Assembly: GCF_030719215.1 (NCBI RefSeq)
Contig: NZ_CP120983.1
Coordinates: 4,836,001 to 4,900,000 of the forward strand
Origin: Streptomyces sp. Alt3
GTDB taxonomy: Bacteria; Actinomycetota; Actinomycetes; Streptomycetales; Streptomycetaceae
Direction of reading: 5' to 3'
Length of the DNA: 64,000 bases
The position numbers and the translations under genes are program-made. Below are positions 1 through 7,618 of this stretch, piece after piece. Numbering within the stretch: the stretch's first letter is position 1; each line of letters opens with the position of its first letter. The notes below the pieces were generated by a model. That model was not told the DNA's origin. It worked only from the letters and a program-made list of their open reading frames with translations, and made no database searches.

Positions 1-342
1 TACATCTTCCAGATGCCGGTCCAGAAGCAGCAGAACACGGTGAACTTCGGACGGTACGAGAACGAGGAGGCCTGGAAGCTGGTGCAGGCGCTCGGAGGGG
101 TGAAGACCGACGACACCGCGGGCATGAAGGCCGCAGTGTCGAAGATCCAGGACATCCAGCTGACCGAGATGCCCATCATCCCGCTCTGGTACAACGGCCT
201 GTGGTCGCAGTCCACCACGGGAACCTGGAAGAACTGGCCGTCGGACGCCGCCGGAGCACCGAAGACCGCGCCGGCCCTGTGGCGCAACTGGCTGGAGATG
301 GGCGGCTTCGAGACGCTCACGCAGCTGAAGCCCGCCAAGTGA
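1..342 (+). CDS. ABC transporter substrate-binding protein, C-terminal end (partial)
   Basis: The open frame runs in from the left edge, so only the last 113 or so residues are present. They match the end of family 5 (DppA/OppA-type) solute-binding lipoproteins: the text reads AWKLVQALGG, then a helix ending TEMPIIPLWYNGLW, which is the usual closing region of that fold. It would be the extracellular receptor of the importer encoded directly downstream. The linked beta-mannosidase suggests an oligosaccharide such as mannobiose rather than a peptide as ligand; that is inference. Confidence 0.85.
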   Translation, partial: YIFQMPVQKQQNTVNFGRYENEEAWKLVQALGGVKTDDTAGMKAAVSKIQDIQLTEMPIIPLWYNGLWSQSTTGTWKNWPSDAAGAPKTAPALWRNWLEMGGFETLTQLKPAK

Positions 343-426
343 CGTCGCCGACTCCATGACCGCCCCGCCGTGCGCGCGCCACCTGACCGTGCGCGCCCGG
401 CGGGGCTCTCCACCAGGGGAGCACCC

Positions 427-1422
427 TTGCGCCGCTATTTCGCCCGCAAACTTCTCGTCTACGCGCTGACGTTCGTCGTCGCCGTCACCGTCAACTGGAT
501 GATCCCGCGCTTCATGCCCGGTGACCCGGTCTCCGCCATGGTCGCCCGCGCCCGCGTCTCGCAGCCGGAGGCGGCGGAGGCGATGCGCAGCTACTACAAC
601 AACCTGTTCGGCTTCGACGAACCCCTGTGGCAGCAGTACCTCCACTTCTGGGGTGCGCTCCTCCAGGGCGACTTCGGGATCTCCATCTTCGTCTTCCCCA
701 CGCCCGTCGGCGACGTCCTGCTCGACGCGCTCCCGTACACGCTCGGCCTGATGATCCCGGCCGTCCTGCTCAGCTGGTTCGTCGGCAACTGGATCGGCGC
801 GCTGTCCGCCCGCCGCAAGGTCCTGGACAACACCGTGCTGCCGGCCGGATACCTGCTGACCGCGATGCCGTACATGTGGATCGCAGTCATCCTCGCCTGG
901 GCGCTGGGGGCCAAGGCGGGCTGGTTCCCGATATCCGGTGGCTACAGCCTGGACATCCAGCCCGGCTGGAGCGCGGCCTTCGTGCTGGACGCCCTGCACC
1001 ACTGGGTGCTGCCGTTCCTCTCGCTGTTCCTCGTCGCGCTCGGCGGCTGGGCCATCGGCATGCGGAACATGATCATCTACGAGCTGGAGTCCGACTACGC
1101 GTCGTACCTGTCGGCCCTCGGAGCGCCCCAGCGGCTCATCCGCCGCTACGCCTTCCGCAACGCCGTCCTGCCCCAGGTCACCGGGCTCGCCCTGCAACTG
1201 GGCGTGCTGGTCGCCGGGGCGCTCGTCACCGAGATCGTGTTCGCCTACCCGGGGCTCGGCTCACTGATCCTGGCCGCGATCCAGAACCAGGACTTCTTCC
1301 TGCTCCAGGGCGCGTTCCTGTTCATCGTCATCGGCGTACTGATCGCCAACTTCCTCATCGACATCGTGTACGTCGTCGTCGACCCCCGCACCCGTACGGG
1401 CATGGCAGGAGGCACGTCATGA
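427..1422 (+). CDS. ABC transporter permease, DppB type
   Basis: Inner-membrane permease of a peptide/oligosaccharide importer, about 331 aa. The protein opens with MRRYFARKLL and a first membrane helix (VYALTFVVAVTVNW), then has the DppB-type PGDPVSAM segment. The cytoplasmic coupling loop lies near YLSALGAPQRLIRRYAFRNA. I chose the TTG at 427 because an AGGGGAG ribosome site lies 6 nt upstream and the homologous N-terminus begins at RRYFARK; an upstream in-frame GTG at 370 would add a proline/arginine-rich leader unlike the family. The stop overlaps the next start by 4 nt (ATGA), so translation is probably coupled. Confidence 0.9.
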   Translation: MRRYFARKLLVYALTFVVAVTVNWMIPRFMPGDPVSAMVARARVSQPEAAEAMRSYYNNLFGFDEPLWQQYLHFWGALLQGDFGISIFVFPTPVGDVLLDALPYTLGLMIPAVLLSWFVGNWIGALSARRKVLDNTVLPAGYLLTAMPYMWIAVILAWALGAKAGWFPISGGYSLDIQPGWSAAFVLDALHHWVLPFLSLFLVALGGWAIGMRNMIIYELESDYASYLSALGAPQRLIRRYAFRNAVLPQVTGLALQLGVLVAGALVTEIVFAYPGLGSLILAAIQNQDFFLLQGAFLFIVIGVLIANFLIDIVYVVVDPRTRTGMAGGTS

Positions 1423-2324
1423 GCACACTGCCCGACCCGGCGCCCGAGGCACCCTCCGCCGAAACCCCCGTGGCAAAGCCCGGCCGCGAGTCGCTGCACT
1501 ACGCGGTCCGCAACCCCAAGCTGATCATCGGGGCGAGCCTGGTCGCGATCCTGCTGGCGGCCGGCGTCGTGGGCCCGATGCTGCTCGACAACGGCAACCC
1601 CAACGAGTACGTCGGACCGCAGGCGTCCGCCCCCGACGGCACGTACTGGCTGGGCACCACCACCTTCGGGCAGGACGTGTACGCGCAGTTCGTGCACGGG
1701 CTGCGCGCGACCTTCCTGGTGGGCGTCGTCGGCGGTGCCATCGCCGCCGTCATCGCCATGCTCGTCGGCTTCCTCGCCGGCTACCGGGGCGGAGTCACCG
1801 ACGAGATCCTCAACATGCTCACCAACGTCGTCCTGGTGATCCCCGCCCTCGCCGTCCTGCTGATCATCAACGCCTACATGGGGGTGCGCAGCGTCGCCGT
1901 GCAGGGCCTCTTCATCGGCCTGACCTCGTGGCCCTGGGCGGCCCGCGCGATCCGCGCGCAGACCTTCTCGCTGCGCACCCGGGAGTTCGTGGACCTGGCC
2001 CGGCTCAGCGGGAGCGGAACCTGGCGGATCGTCTTCCGCGAGATCGCGCCCAACATGAGCTCGTACCTCTTCATGATGTTCATCCTGCTCTTCGGCGGGT
2101 CCATCCTCATCGCCTCCTCGCTGGACTTCATCGGGCTCGGCCCGACCGAGGGCGTCTCGCTCGGCCTGATGCTCCAGAGCGCCCAGCAGTGGAGCGCGCT
2201 CCAACTCGGCATGTGGTGGTGGTTCGTCCCTCCGGGCGCCGGGATCACCGCGATCGTCGGCGCGCTCTACGTGGCCAACGTGGGCCTCGACGAGGTCTTC
2301 AACCCGAAGCTGAGGGAGTCCTGA
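1419..2324 (+). CDS. ABC transporter permease, DppC type
   Basis: Second permease of the importer, 301 aa. It has a soluble N-terminal tail, one helix (LIIGASLVAILLAAGVVGP), a periplasmic segment with YWLGTTTFGQDVYAQ (the DppC signature around LGTDxxGRDV), then five helices. The coupling loop reads FVDLARLSGSGTWRIVFREIAPN. It starts at an ATGA overlap with the upstream permease and ends 4 nt before the first ATPase gene, so it sits inside one operon. Length is typical for the family. Confidence 0.92.
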   Translation: MSTLPDPAPEAPSAETPVAKPGRESLHYAVRNPKLIIGASLVAILLAAGVVGPMLLDNGNPNEYVGPQASAPDGTYWLGTTTFGQDVYAQFVHGLRATFLVGVVGGAIAAVIAMLVGFLAGYRGGVTDEILNMLTNVVLVIPALAVLLIINAYMGVRSVAVQGLFIGLTSWPWAARAIRAQTFSLRTREFVDLARLSGSGTWRIVFREIAPNMSSYLFMMFILLFGGSILIASSLDFIGLGPTEGVSLGLMLQSAQQWSALQLGMWWWFVPPGAGITAIVGALYVANVGLDEVFNPKLRES

Positions 2325-2328
2325 GGAC

Positions 2329-3273
2329 ATGACCCTGACCGTCAACGACCTGCGGGTCCACTACCGCACGCTGCGCGGCGAGGTCCGGGCCCTGGACGGC
2401 GTCGGCTTCGACCTGGCGGACGGCGAGATCCTGGGCCTGGCGGGCGAGTCCGGCTGCGGCAAGACGACCCTGGGCAAGTCGCTCATCCGGCTCGACGGCC
2501 GGATGAGGCACGCGGGCGGCACGGTGACGCTGGACGGCGACGAACTGCCGCTGTCCGACGACCGCGCCATGAACGCCTACCGCTTCCACAAGATCTCGCT
2601 CGTCCCCCAGTACTCCATGAGCGCGCTCAATCCGACCCGCCGGATCGGCCGCATGATCCGTGAGCTCCTCGCCTCACGAGGCGTCACCGTGGACACGGAC
2701 GAACTCCACCGGCGGCTCGCCCTGGTCGGCCTGGAACCCGACGTCCTGGACCGCTACCCGATCGAGCTGTCCGGCGGCATGAAGCAGCGCACCGTCATGG
2801 TGATCTCCACGCTGCTCGACCCTTCCGTACTCGTCGCCGACGAGGTCACCTCGGCCCTGGACGTCTCCAACCAGCAGGCCGTCGTCGGCGCCCTCACCGG
2901 GCTCCGCGACAAGGGCCTGGTCACCAGCATGATCTTCGTGACCCACGACCTCGCACTGACCTCGCACATCGCCGACTCGATCATGGTGATGTACGCGGGC
3001 AAGCTCGCCGAGAAGGCACCCACGAAGGCGCTGACGAGCGGGCCCCGCCACCCGTACACGAGGATGCTGATCGGCTCGCTGCCCCAGGTGGGCGCCCGTC
3101 ACAAGGACAAGCCGCTCAGCGGCATCGAGGGCTCCCCGCCCTCCCTGCTGGACCCTCCCGCCGGCTGCCGCTTCCGCGCCCGCTGCCCGCTCGCCGACAG
3201 CGGGTGCGCCGAGGAACCGCCGGTCGTCGAGGTAGCACCCCGCCACACCGTCGCATGCTGGAAGGCGGCCTGA
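2329..3273 (+). CDS. ABC transporter ATP-binding protein, DppD type
   Basis: Cytoplasmic ATPase, 314 aa. Visible motifs are Walker A GESGCGKTT (about residue 42), signature LSGGMKQR, Walker B VLVADEVTSALD and the switch histidine in FVTHDLA. The C-terminal oligopeptide/dipeptide extension is present, with conserved cysteines in CRFRARCPLA and a final CW, typical of DppD/OppD. It starts 4 nt after the second permease and its TGA shares one base with the next ATG (TGATG). Confidence 0.93.
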   Translation: MTLTVNDLRVHYRTLRGEVRALDGVGFDLADGEILGLAGESGCGKTTLGKSLIRLDGRMRHAGGTVTLDGDELPLSDDRAMNAYRFHKISLVPQYSMSALNPTRRIGRMIRELLASRGVTVDTDELHRRLALVGLEPDVLDRYPIELSGGMKQRTVMVISTLLDPSVLVADEVTSALDVSNQQAVVGALTGLRDKGLVTSMIFVTHDLALTSHIADSIMVMYAGKLAEKAPTKALTSGPRHPYTRMLIGSLPQVGARHKDKPLSGIEGSPPSLLDPPAGCRFRARCPLADSGCAEEPPVVEVAPRHTVACWKAA

Positions 3274-4166
3274 TGCTGACCCTCGACCGTGTCACCAAGA
3301 CCTTCCGGGCCGGCGCCTTCGGCGGCGGTTCCGTCACCGCGGTGGACCGGGTGTCCTTCCAGGCGTCTCCCGGCGAACTGGTCTCGCTCATCGGCGAGAG
3401 CGGCAGCGGCAAGTCCACCATCGGCCGCATGGTCCTGGGGCTCACCCACGTCAGCGCGGGCAGCCTCACCCTGGACGGCGAACAGGTCCGGCCCGGCAAG
3501 GACTTCTACCGCCGGGTCCAGGGCGTCTTCCAGGACCCCTTCAGCTGCTACAACCCCGTCTTCAAGGCCGACCGCGTCTTCGCTCTCGTCCGCCGCGCCT
3601 ACCACCCGGGCGTCTCCGACAAGGAGTGGGCGGACCGTGTCGAGAAGGCGGTACGGGACGTACGCCTGGACCCCGGCCAGGTGCTCGGCCGTTACCCGCA
3701 CCAACTGAGCGGCGGGCAGCTGCAACGCCTGCTGATCGCCCGCGCCCTCCTGCTCGACCTGCGCTTCCTGGTCGCCGACGAGATCACCAGCATGCTCGAC
3801 GCCTCCACCCGCATCGATGTGCTCAACCTTCTCGCGGGGCTCAAGGAACGCGGCCTCGGCGTCCTCTACATCACCCACGACCTCTCGCTCGGCACCTACC
3901 TCGCCGAGAAGACGGTCGTGCTGCGCGGCGGCCGTGTCGTCGAACGCGGCGACACGCAGAAGGTCTTCGGCAACCCCCTCCACCCCTACACCCGCACCCT
4001 GCTGGCCGCGGTGCCCCGGCTGAACCAGCCCTGGACGTCCGCGGAACCCGTGGAGGTGTGCGCCTTCCACGCGGGCGGCGCACGGGACACCGACCTGTAC
4101 GAGACCGAGCCGGACCACTTCGTCGCCTGCGCCGGACTCCCCGACTGCGGAAGGACCCTCGCGTGA
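3273..4166 (+). CDS. ABC transporter ATP-binding protein, DppF type
   Basis: Second ATPase of the importer, 297 aa from the ATG at 3273. That start was chosen because GGAAGG lies 10 nt upstream and it overlaps the previous stop as TGATG. Motifs are Walker A GESGSGKST, Q-loop QDPFSCYNP, signature LSGGQLQR, Walker B FLVADEITSMLD and the H-loop in ITHDLS. It would pair with the DppD-type ATPase as a heterodimer. It overlaps the beta-mannosidase gene by 4 nt (GTGA), tying transport and hydrolysis into one operon. Confidence 0.92.
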   Translation: MLTLDRVTKTFRAGAFGGGSVTAVDRVSFQASPGELVSLIGESGSGKSTIGRMVLGLTHVSAGSLTLDGEQVRPGKDFYRRVQGVFQDPFSCYNPVFKADRVFALVRRAYHPGVSDKEWADRVEKAVRDVRLDPGQVLGRYPHQLSGGQLQRLLIARALLLDLRFLVADEITSMLDASTRIDVLNLLAGLKERGLGVLYITHDLSLGTYLAEKTVVLRGGRVVERGDTQKVFGNPLHPYTRTLLAAVPRLNQPWTSAEPVEVCAFHAGGARDTDLYETEPDHFVACAGLPDCGRTLA

Positions 4167-6568
4167 CCCCTCGCCACCTCCCCCTCCACGACGGCTGGAC
4201 GCTCACCGCCGACGGCCCCGTGCCGCCGGTTCTCCCCACGGGCGGCGTCCCCGCGGCCGTGCCCGGCTGCGTCCACACCGACCTGCTGGCCGCCGGACTG
4301 ATCGACGATCCCTACCTCGACGACAACGAGGAACGGCTCGGCTGGATCGGCCGCACCGACTGGACCTACCGCACCGACTTCGTGTGGTCCGACGACGGGC
4401 ACGAGTTCACCGACCTGTGCTTCGACGGCCTCGACACCGTCGCCACGGTCCTGCTCAACGGCACCGAGGTCGGCTCCACCGCCAACCAGCACCGCAGCTA
4501 CCGCTTCCCCGTGCGGCAGTTGCTGCGCGAGGGCCCCAACACCCTCGTCGTACGCTTCACCGCCCCGTACACCTACGCCGAGGCGCTCCGCGACAAGCTC
4601 GGCGACCGACCAGGCGCCTACGCCGAGCCGTACGCCTTCATCCGCAAGATGGCCTGCAACTTCGGCTGGGACTGGGGCCCCACCCTGGTCACCTCCGGCA
4701 TCTGGCGGCCCGTCGCGCTTCAGTCATGGACCGGCCACCGCATCGCCGAGGTGGAGGCCGTCGGCGACCTCGACGGGGACGGGGTGCCGCGCCTGTCGCT
4801 CACCCTCGACACCGACCGTGCCGGGGACGGCCCCCTGGAGGCGTCGGTGGAGGTGGCCGGCGAGCGGACCGTGCTCACCGTCCCGGCCGGCGAGGACCGG
4901 GCAGCCGTCACCCTCTCCGTCCCCGGGGCCGCGCGATGGTGGCCGCACAGCCACGGCGAGCAGCCGCTGTACGACGTCACCGTCCGCCTCGGCGACGACG
5001 CGTGGAGCGGAAGGACGGGCTTCCGGAGCGTCGGCCTGGAACGTGAGGCGTTCCGGATCTCGGTGAATGACGAGCCGGTCTTCGTACGCGGGGTGAACTG
5101 GATCCCCGACGACTGCTTCCCGGCGCGGATCACCCGGCAGCGGATCTCCGACCGCCTCGACCAGGCGATCGCCGCGGGCGTCAACCTGATCCGGGTCTGG
5201 GGCGGCGGCCTCTACGAGAGCGACGACTTCTACGAACTGGCCGACGAGAAGGGGCTGCTGGTCTGGCAGGACTTCCCGTTCGCCTGCGCGGCCTATCCGG
5301 AGGAGCAGCCGCTGTACGACGAGGTGGCCGCGGAGGCCCGCGAGAACATCGTGCGGCTCGCCCCGCACCCGTCGCTGGTGCTGTGGTGCGGCAACAACGA
5401 GAACCTGGAGGGTCACGCCGACTGGGGATGGCAGGAGAAGCTGGAGGGCCGCACCTGGGGGCACGCCTACTACCACGAGCTGCTGCCCGCCCTGTGCGCC
5501 GAGATCGACCCCTCCCGCCCTTACTGGCCCGGCTCGCCCTACTCCGGCTCCCCGGAACTGCCCCCGCAGGACCCCGCCCGGGGCACGGTCCACCTCTGGG
5601 ACGTCTGGAACCGCGTCGACTACACGCACTACGCCGACACCGCGCACCGCTTCGTGGCGGAGTTCGGCTTCCAGGGCCCGCCCGCGTACGCCACCCTGCG
5701 CCGGGCCGTCAGCGGTCCGCTGAGCCGGGGCGCCCCGCTGATGACCCACCACCAGAAGGCGGAGGACGGCGACCGGAAGCTGCTGGAGGGCCTGGGGGAC
5801 CACCTTCCGCAGCCCGGGTCGTTCGACGACTGGCACTGGCTCACCCAGTTGAACCAGGCTCGCGCGGTCGCCTTCGGGATCCGGCACTTCCGCTCGCACG
5901 GTCCGTACTGCACGGGCTCGATCGTGTGGCAGCTCAACGACTGCTGGCCGGTCGTCTCCTGGGCGGCCGTGGACGGCGACGGCCGCCGCAAGCCGCTCTG
6001 GTACGCCCTGCGCTCGGTCTACGCGGACCGGCTGATGGCCGTACGGGACGGCGCCCTGCACCTGGTCAACGACTCCGCCCTCGCGTGGGAGGGCGCGCTA
6101 CGGCTGACACGCCGCTCCCTGGACGGAACCGTCCTGGCCGAGGAGACGGTGACCGTGGCCACGGGCGCCCGCGGGGTCACCCGTGTGCCCCTGCCGCCGT
6201 CGGTCGCCGAGCCCGACGACAGCACCCGCGAGGTGCTGGTGGCGGAGCTGGGCGAACTCAGGACGGTCGAGTTCTTCGAGGAGGACACCCGTGTCGCGCT
6301 GCCGCCGGCACGTTACGACGTGACTGTCACCCAGGGTGACGAGGCGGGCATCGGCTACCGGGTCACCGTGACGGCGCGGACGCTGCTTCGAGACCTCGCG
6401 CTCTTCCCCGACCGGCTGGATCCGGCGGCCGAGGTGGACGACATGCTCGTCACGCTGCTGCCCGGCGAGCGTGCCGTCCTCCACGTGACGGGGGCGGTGC
6501 TGAAGGACCCGGAAGCACTGGGATCCCGGCCCGTTCTCCGGTGCGTCAACGACCTCGTCGACGGGTGA
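4163..6568 (+). CDS. Glycoside hydrolase family 2 beta-mannosidase
   Basis: Predicted intracellular exo-beta-mannosidase (EC 3.2.1.25), 801 aa from the GTG at 4163, which has GGAAGGA 7 nt upstream. The GH2 layout is complete: sugar-binding jelly roll with FGWDWGPT (the strictly conserved mannosidase WDWGP), Ig-like domain, then a TIM barrel. The acid/base is Glu413 in WCGNNE and the nucleophile is Glu500 in VAEFGFQ; both are intact. There is no signal peptide, which fits import of small mannosides by the upstream ABC system followed by hydrolysis inside the cell. This is the last gene of the operon. The substrate is inferred from family membership and has not been tested. Confidence 0.92.
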   Translation: MTPRHLPLHDGWTLTADGPVPPVLPTGGVPAAVPGCVHTDLLAAGLIDDPYLDDNEERLGWIGRTDWTYRTDFVWSDDGHEFTDLCFDGLDTVATVLLNGTEVGSTANQHRSYRFPVRQLLREGPNTLVVRFTAPYTYAEALRDKLGDRPGAYAEPYAFIRKMACNFGWDWGPTLVTSGIWRPVALQSWTGHRIAEVEAVGDLDGDGVPRLSLTLDTDRAGDGPLEASVEVAGERTVLTVPAGEDRAAVTLSVPGAARWWPHSHGEQPLYDVTVRLGDDAWSGRTGFRSVGLEREAFRISVNDEPVFVRGVNWIPDDCFPARITRQRISDRLDQAIAAGVNLIRVWGGGLYESDDFYELADEKGLLVWQDFPFACAAYPEEQPLYDEVAAEARENIVRLAPHPSLVLWCGNNENLEGHADWGWQEKLEGRTWGHAYYHELLPALCAEIDPSRPYWPGSPYSGSPELPPQDPARGTVHLWDVWNRVDYTHYADTAHRFVAEFGFQGPPAYATLRRAVSGPLSRGAPLMTHHQKAEDGDRKLLEGLGDHLPQPGSFDDWHWLTQLNQARAVAFGIRHFRSHGPYCTGSIVWQLNDCWPVVSWAAVDGDGRRKPLWYALRSVYADRLMAVRDGALHLVNDSALAWEGALRLTRRSLDGTVLAEETVTVATGARGVTRVPLPPSVAEPDDSTREVLVAELGELRTVEFFEEDTRVALPPARYDVTVTQGDEAGIGYRVTVTARTLLRDLALFPDRLDPAAEVDDMLVTLLPGERAVLHVTGAVLKDPEALGSRPVLRCVNDLVDG

Positions 6569-6740
6569 GGTGGCGGGCCCCTGGCGAACGGTGGCGCGCC
6601 CCATGGCGGATGAGCCGTACGGGTGCGGCGAGTTTCCGTCATTCCCGTTTGCCGGGGTTCGTCCCGCTCCACCGGGCGGGGCGTGTGCTGACGGGGTGGG
6701 CGGTGTCTGACGGACCCTCACACGATCAATAAAATAAGAC

Positions 6741-6757
6741 AACATCGAGTTGATGTT
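6741..6757. promoter_or_regulatory. AT-rich dyad upstream of bldA, possible operator
   Basis: A perfect 6-bp inverted repeat, AACATC-GAGTT-GATGTT, lies 61 nt before the tRNA. It sits at the end of an unusually AT-rich tract (6721-6757, containing AATAAAATAAGAC) in DNA that is otherwise above 70% GC. The position suits a regulator of bldA transcription. No known consensus was recognised, so the role is inference. Confidence 0.35.
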
Positions 6758-6760
6758 CCG

Positions 6761-6788
6761 CTGTTCGAGGGATGCCCCCGGATAGGGT
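6761..6788 (+). promoter_or_regulatory. Possible bldA promoter
   Basis: CTGTTC at 6761-6766 and TAGGGT at 6783-6788 are 16 nt apart and would place transcription start near 6795, about 23 nt before the mature tRNA. The -10 matches the actinobacterial TAnnnT pattern; the -35 is weak. Confidence 0.35.
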
Positions 6789-6817
6789 CTTTGCCAAACG
6801 CGGAGTCGCGCGCCCAC

Positions 6818-6904
6818 GCCCGGGTGGTGGAATGCAGACACGGCGAGCTTAAACCTCGCTGCCTCCTCGGGGGCGTGCCGGTTCGAGTCCGGCTCCGGGC
6901 ACCA
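6818..6904 (+). tRNA. bldA: tRNA-Leu(UAA), the bldA tRNA
   Basis: This is an 87-nt class II tRNA with a full cloverleaf. The acceptor stem GCCCGGG (6818-6824) pairs with TCCGGGC (6894-6900), with one G-T pair. The D arm contains TGGTGGAAT. The anticodon stem GCGAG/CTCGC (6843-6847, 6855-6859) encloses loop CTTAAAC with anticodon TAA at 6850-6852. A long variable arm is present, the T arm carries GGTTCGAGTCC, and discriminator A plus CCA (6902-6904) are encoded. Anticodon UAA reads the leucine codon UUA, the rarest codon in Streptomyces. This tRNA is the classic developmental switch for aerial growth and antibiotic production. Confidence 0.97.
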
Positions 6905-7168
6905 CCCGCGCCGCCGGTGGAGCCGCCCGGCCTCCCGTTGCTTCGAGCGCTCCGCGGCCACCGTTCGATCGTCACCCGCCTGTGACCGCCCCTACGGCGG
7001 AGCGGCCGCGCGGTCGCCCGGTCACTGTGCGTACCGAACCGTTCCGCCGCGCGCCGCCGCCCGGGCGCCCGCGCATGGCCGACTTCCCGATCGTGCTTGC
7101 GTGCCTCATGCAAGTAGTTGGTACGTTAAAGGGCCGTTAAAGTCGATCCGCACGGGGTGGGACCAGAT

Positions 7169-7618
7169 ATGGCTTGGGACGAGTGGGAGCAACTCAAGAG
7201 TGAGGCGGCTCGTAGACACTCGACGGGGATGCAACTGAACCAGGTTCCGTCCGAGGGCGGGGCTGGGGCCGGACCGCAGGGGGACCTCAAGGTCGACCAG
7301 CAGGACCTGGCCGCGGTGGGCGACAGCGCCTTCAAGCTCTTCGAGACGCTCGGCAGGCACGGACGTGACGCCTGGTCGGTCAGCCAGACGGCGGCGAAGG
7401 ACCTGACGACGCAGGGCTTCGATCTCGGTGGCGGCCTGGACCACGTGCAGGAACGGTGGGAGAAGCAACTCCAGTCGTTGCTGGACGCCTGCGCACACAT
7501 CTCCAACCACATGGACTTCACGAGGAACGCGCACGCGGGCGACGAGTACCACATCTACTCCACGGTGAGCAGCATCTCCGCCCTTGACGACGGCTTCACC
7601 GAGAGGACCCAGCGCTGA
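7169..7618 (+). CDS. Small helical protein, possibly WXG100-like partner of the next gene
   Basis: 149 aa, mostly alpha-helical and without signal peptide or membrane segment. The middle (about residues 50-110) has helix-rich text with spaced tryptophans (DAWSVSQTAA, QERWEKQLQSLLDAC), which recalls WXG100/ESX-type four-helix proteins, but a canonical WxG hairpin is not seen. The ATG at 7169 follows GGTGGGA; a GTG at 7157 in frame is also possible. It overlaps the next gene by 1 nt (TGATG). A structural or secretion partner of the 697-aa protein is inferred from the operon; no catalytic motif is visible. Confidence 0.8.
   Translation: MAWDEWEQLKSEAARRHSTGMQLNQVPSEGGAGAGPQGDLKVDQQDLAAVGDSAFKLFETLGRHGRDAWSVSQTAAKDLTTQGFDLGGGLDHVQERWEKQLQSLLDACAHISNHMDFTRNAHAGDEYHIYSTVSSISALDDGFTERTQR

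Noticed and set aside
1245..2345. A 366-codon leftward frame opposite the permease gene
   Set aside because: It is antisense to a clear DppC-type permease and its His/Asp/Glu/Arg-rich text matches no family.
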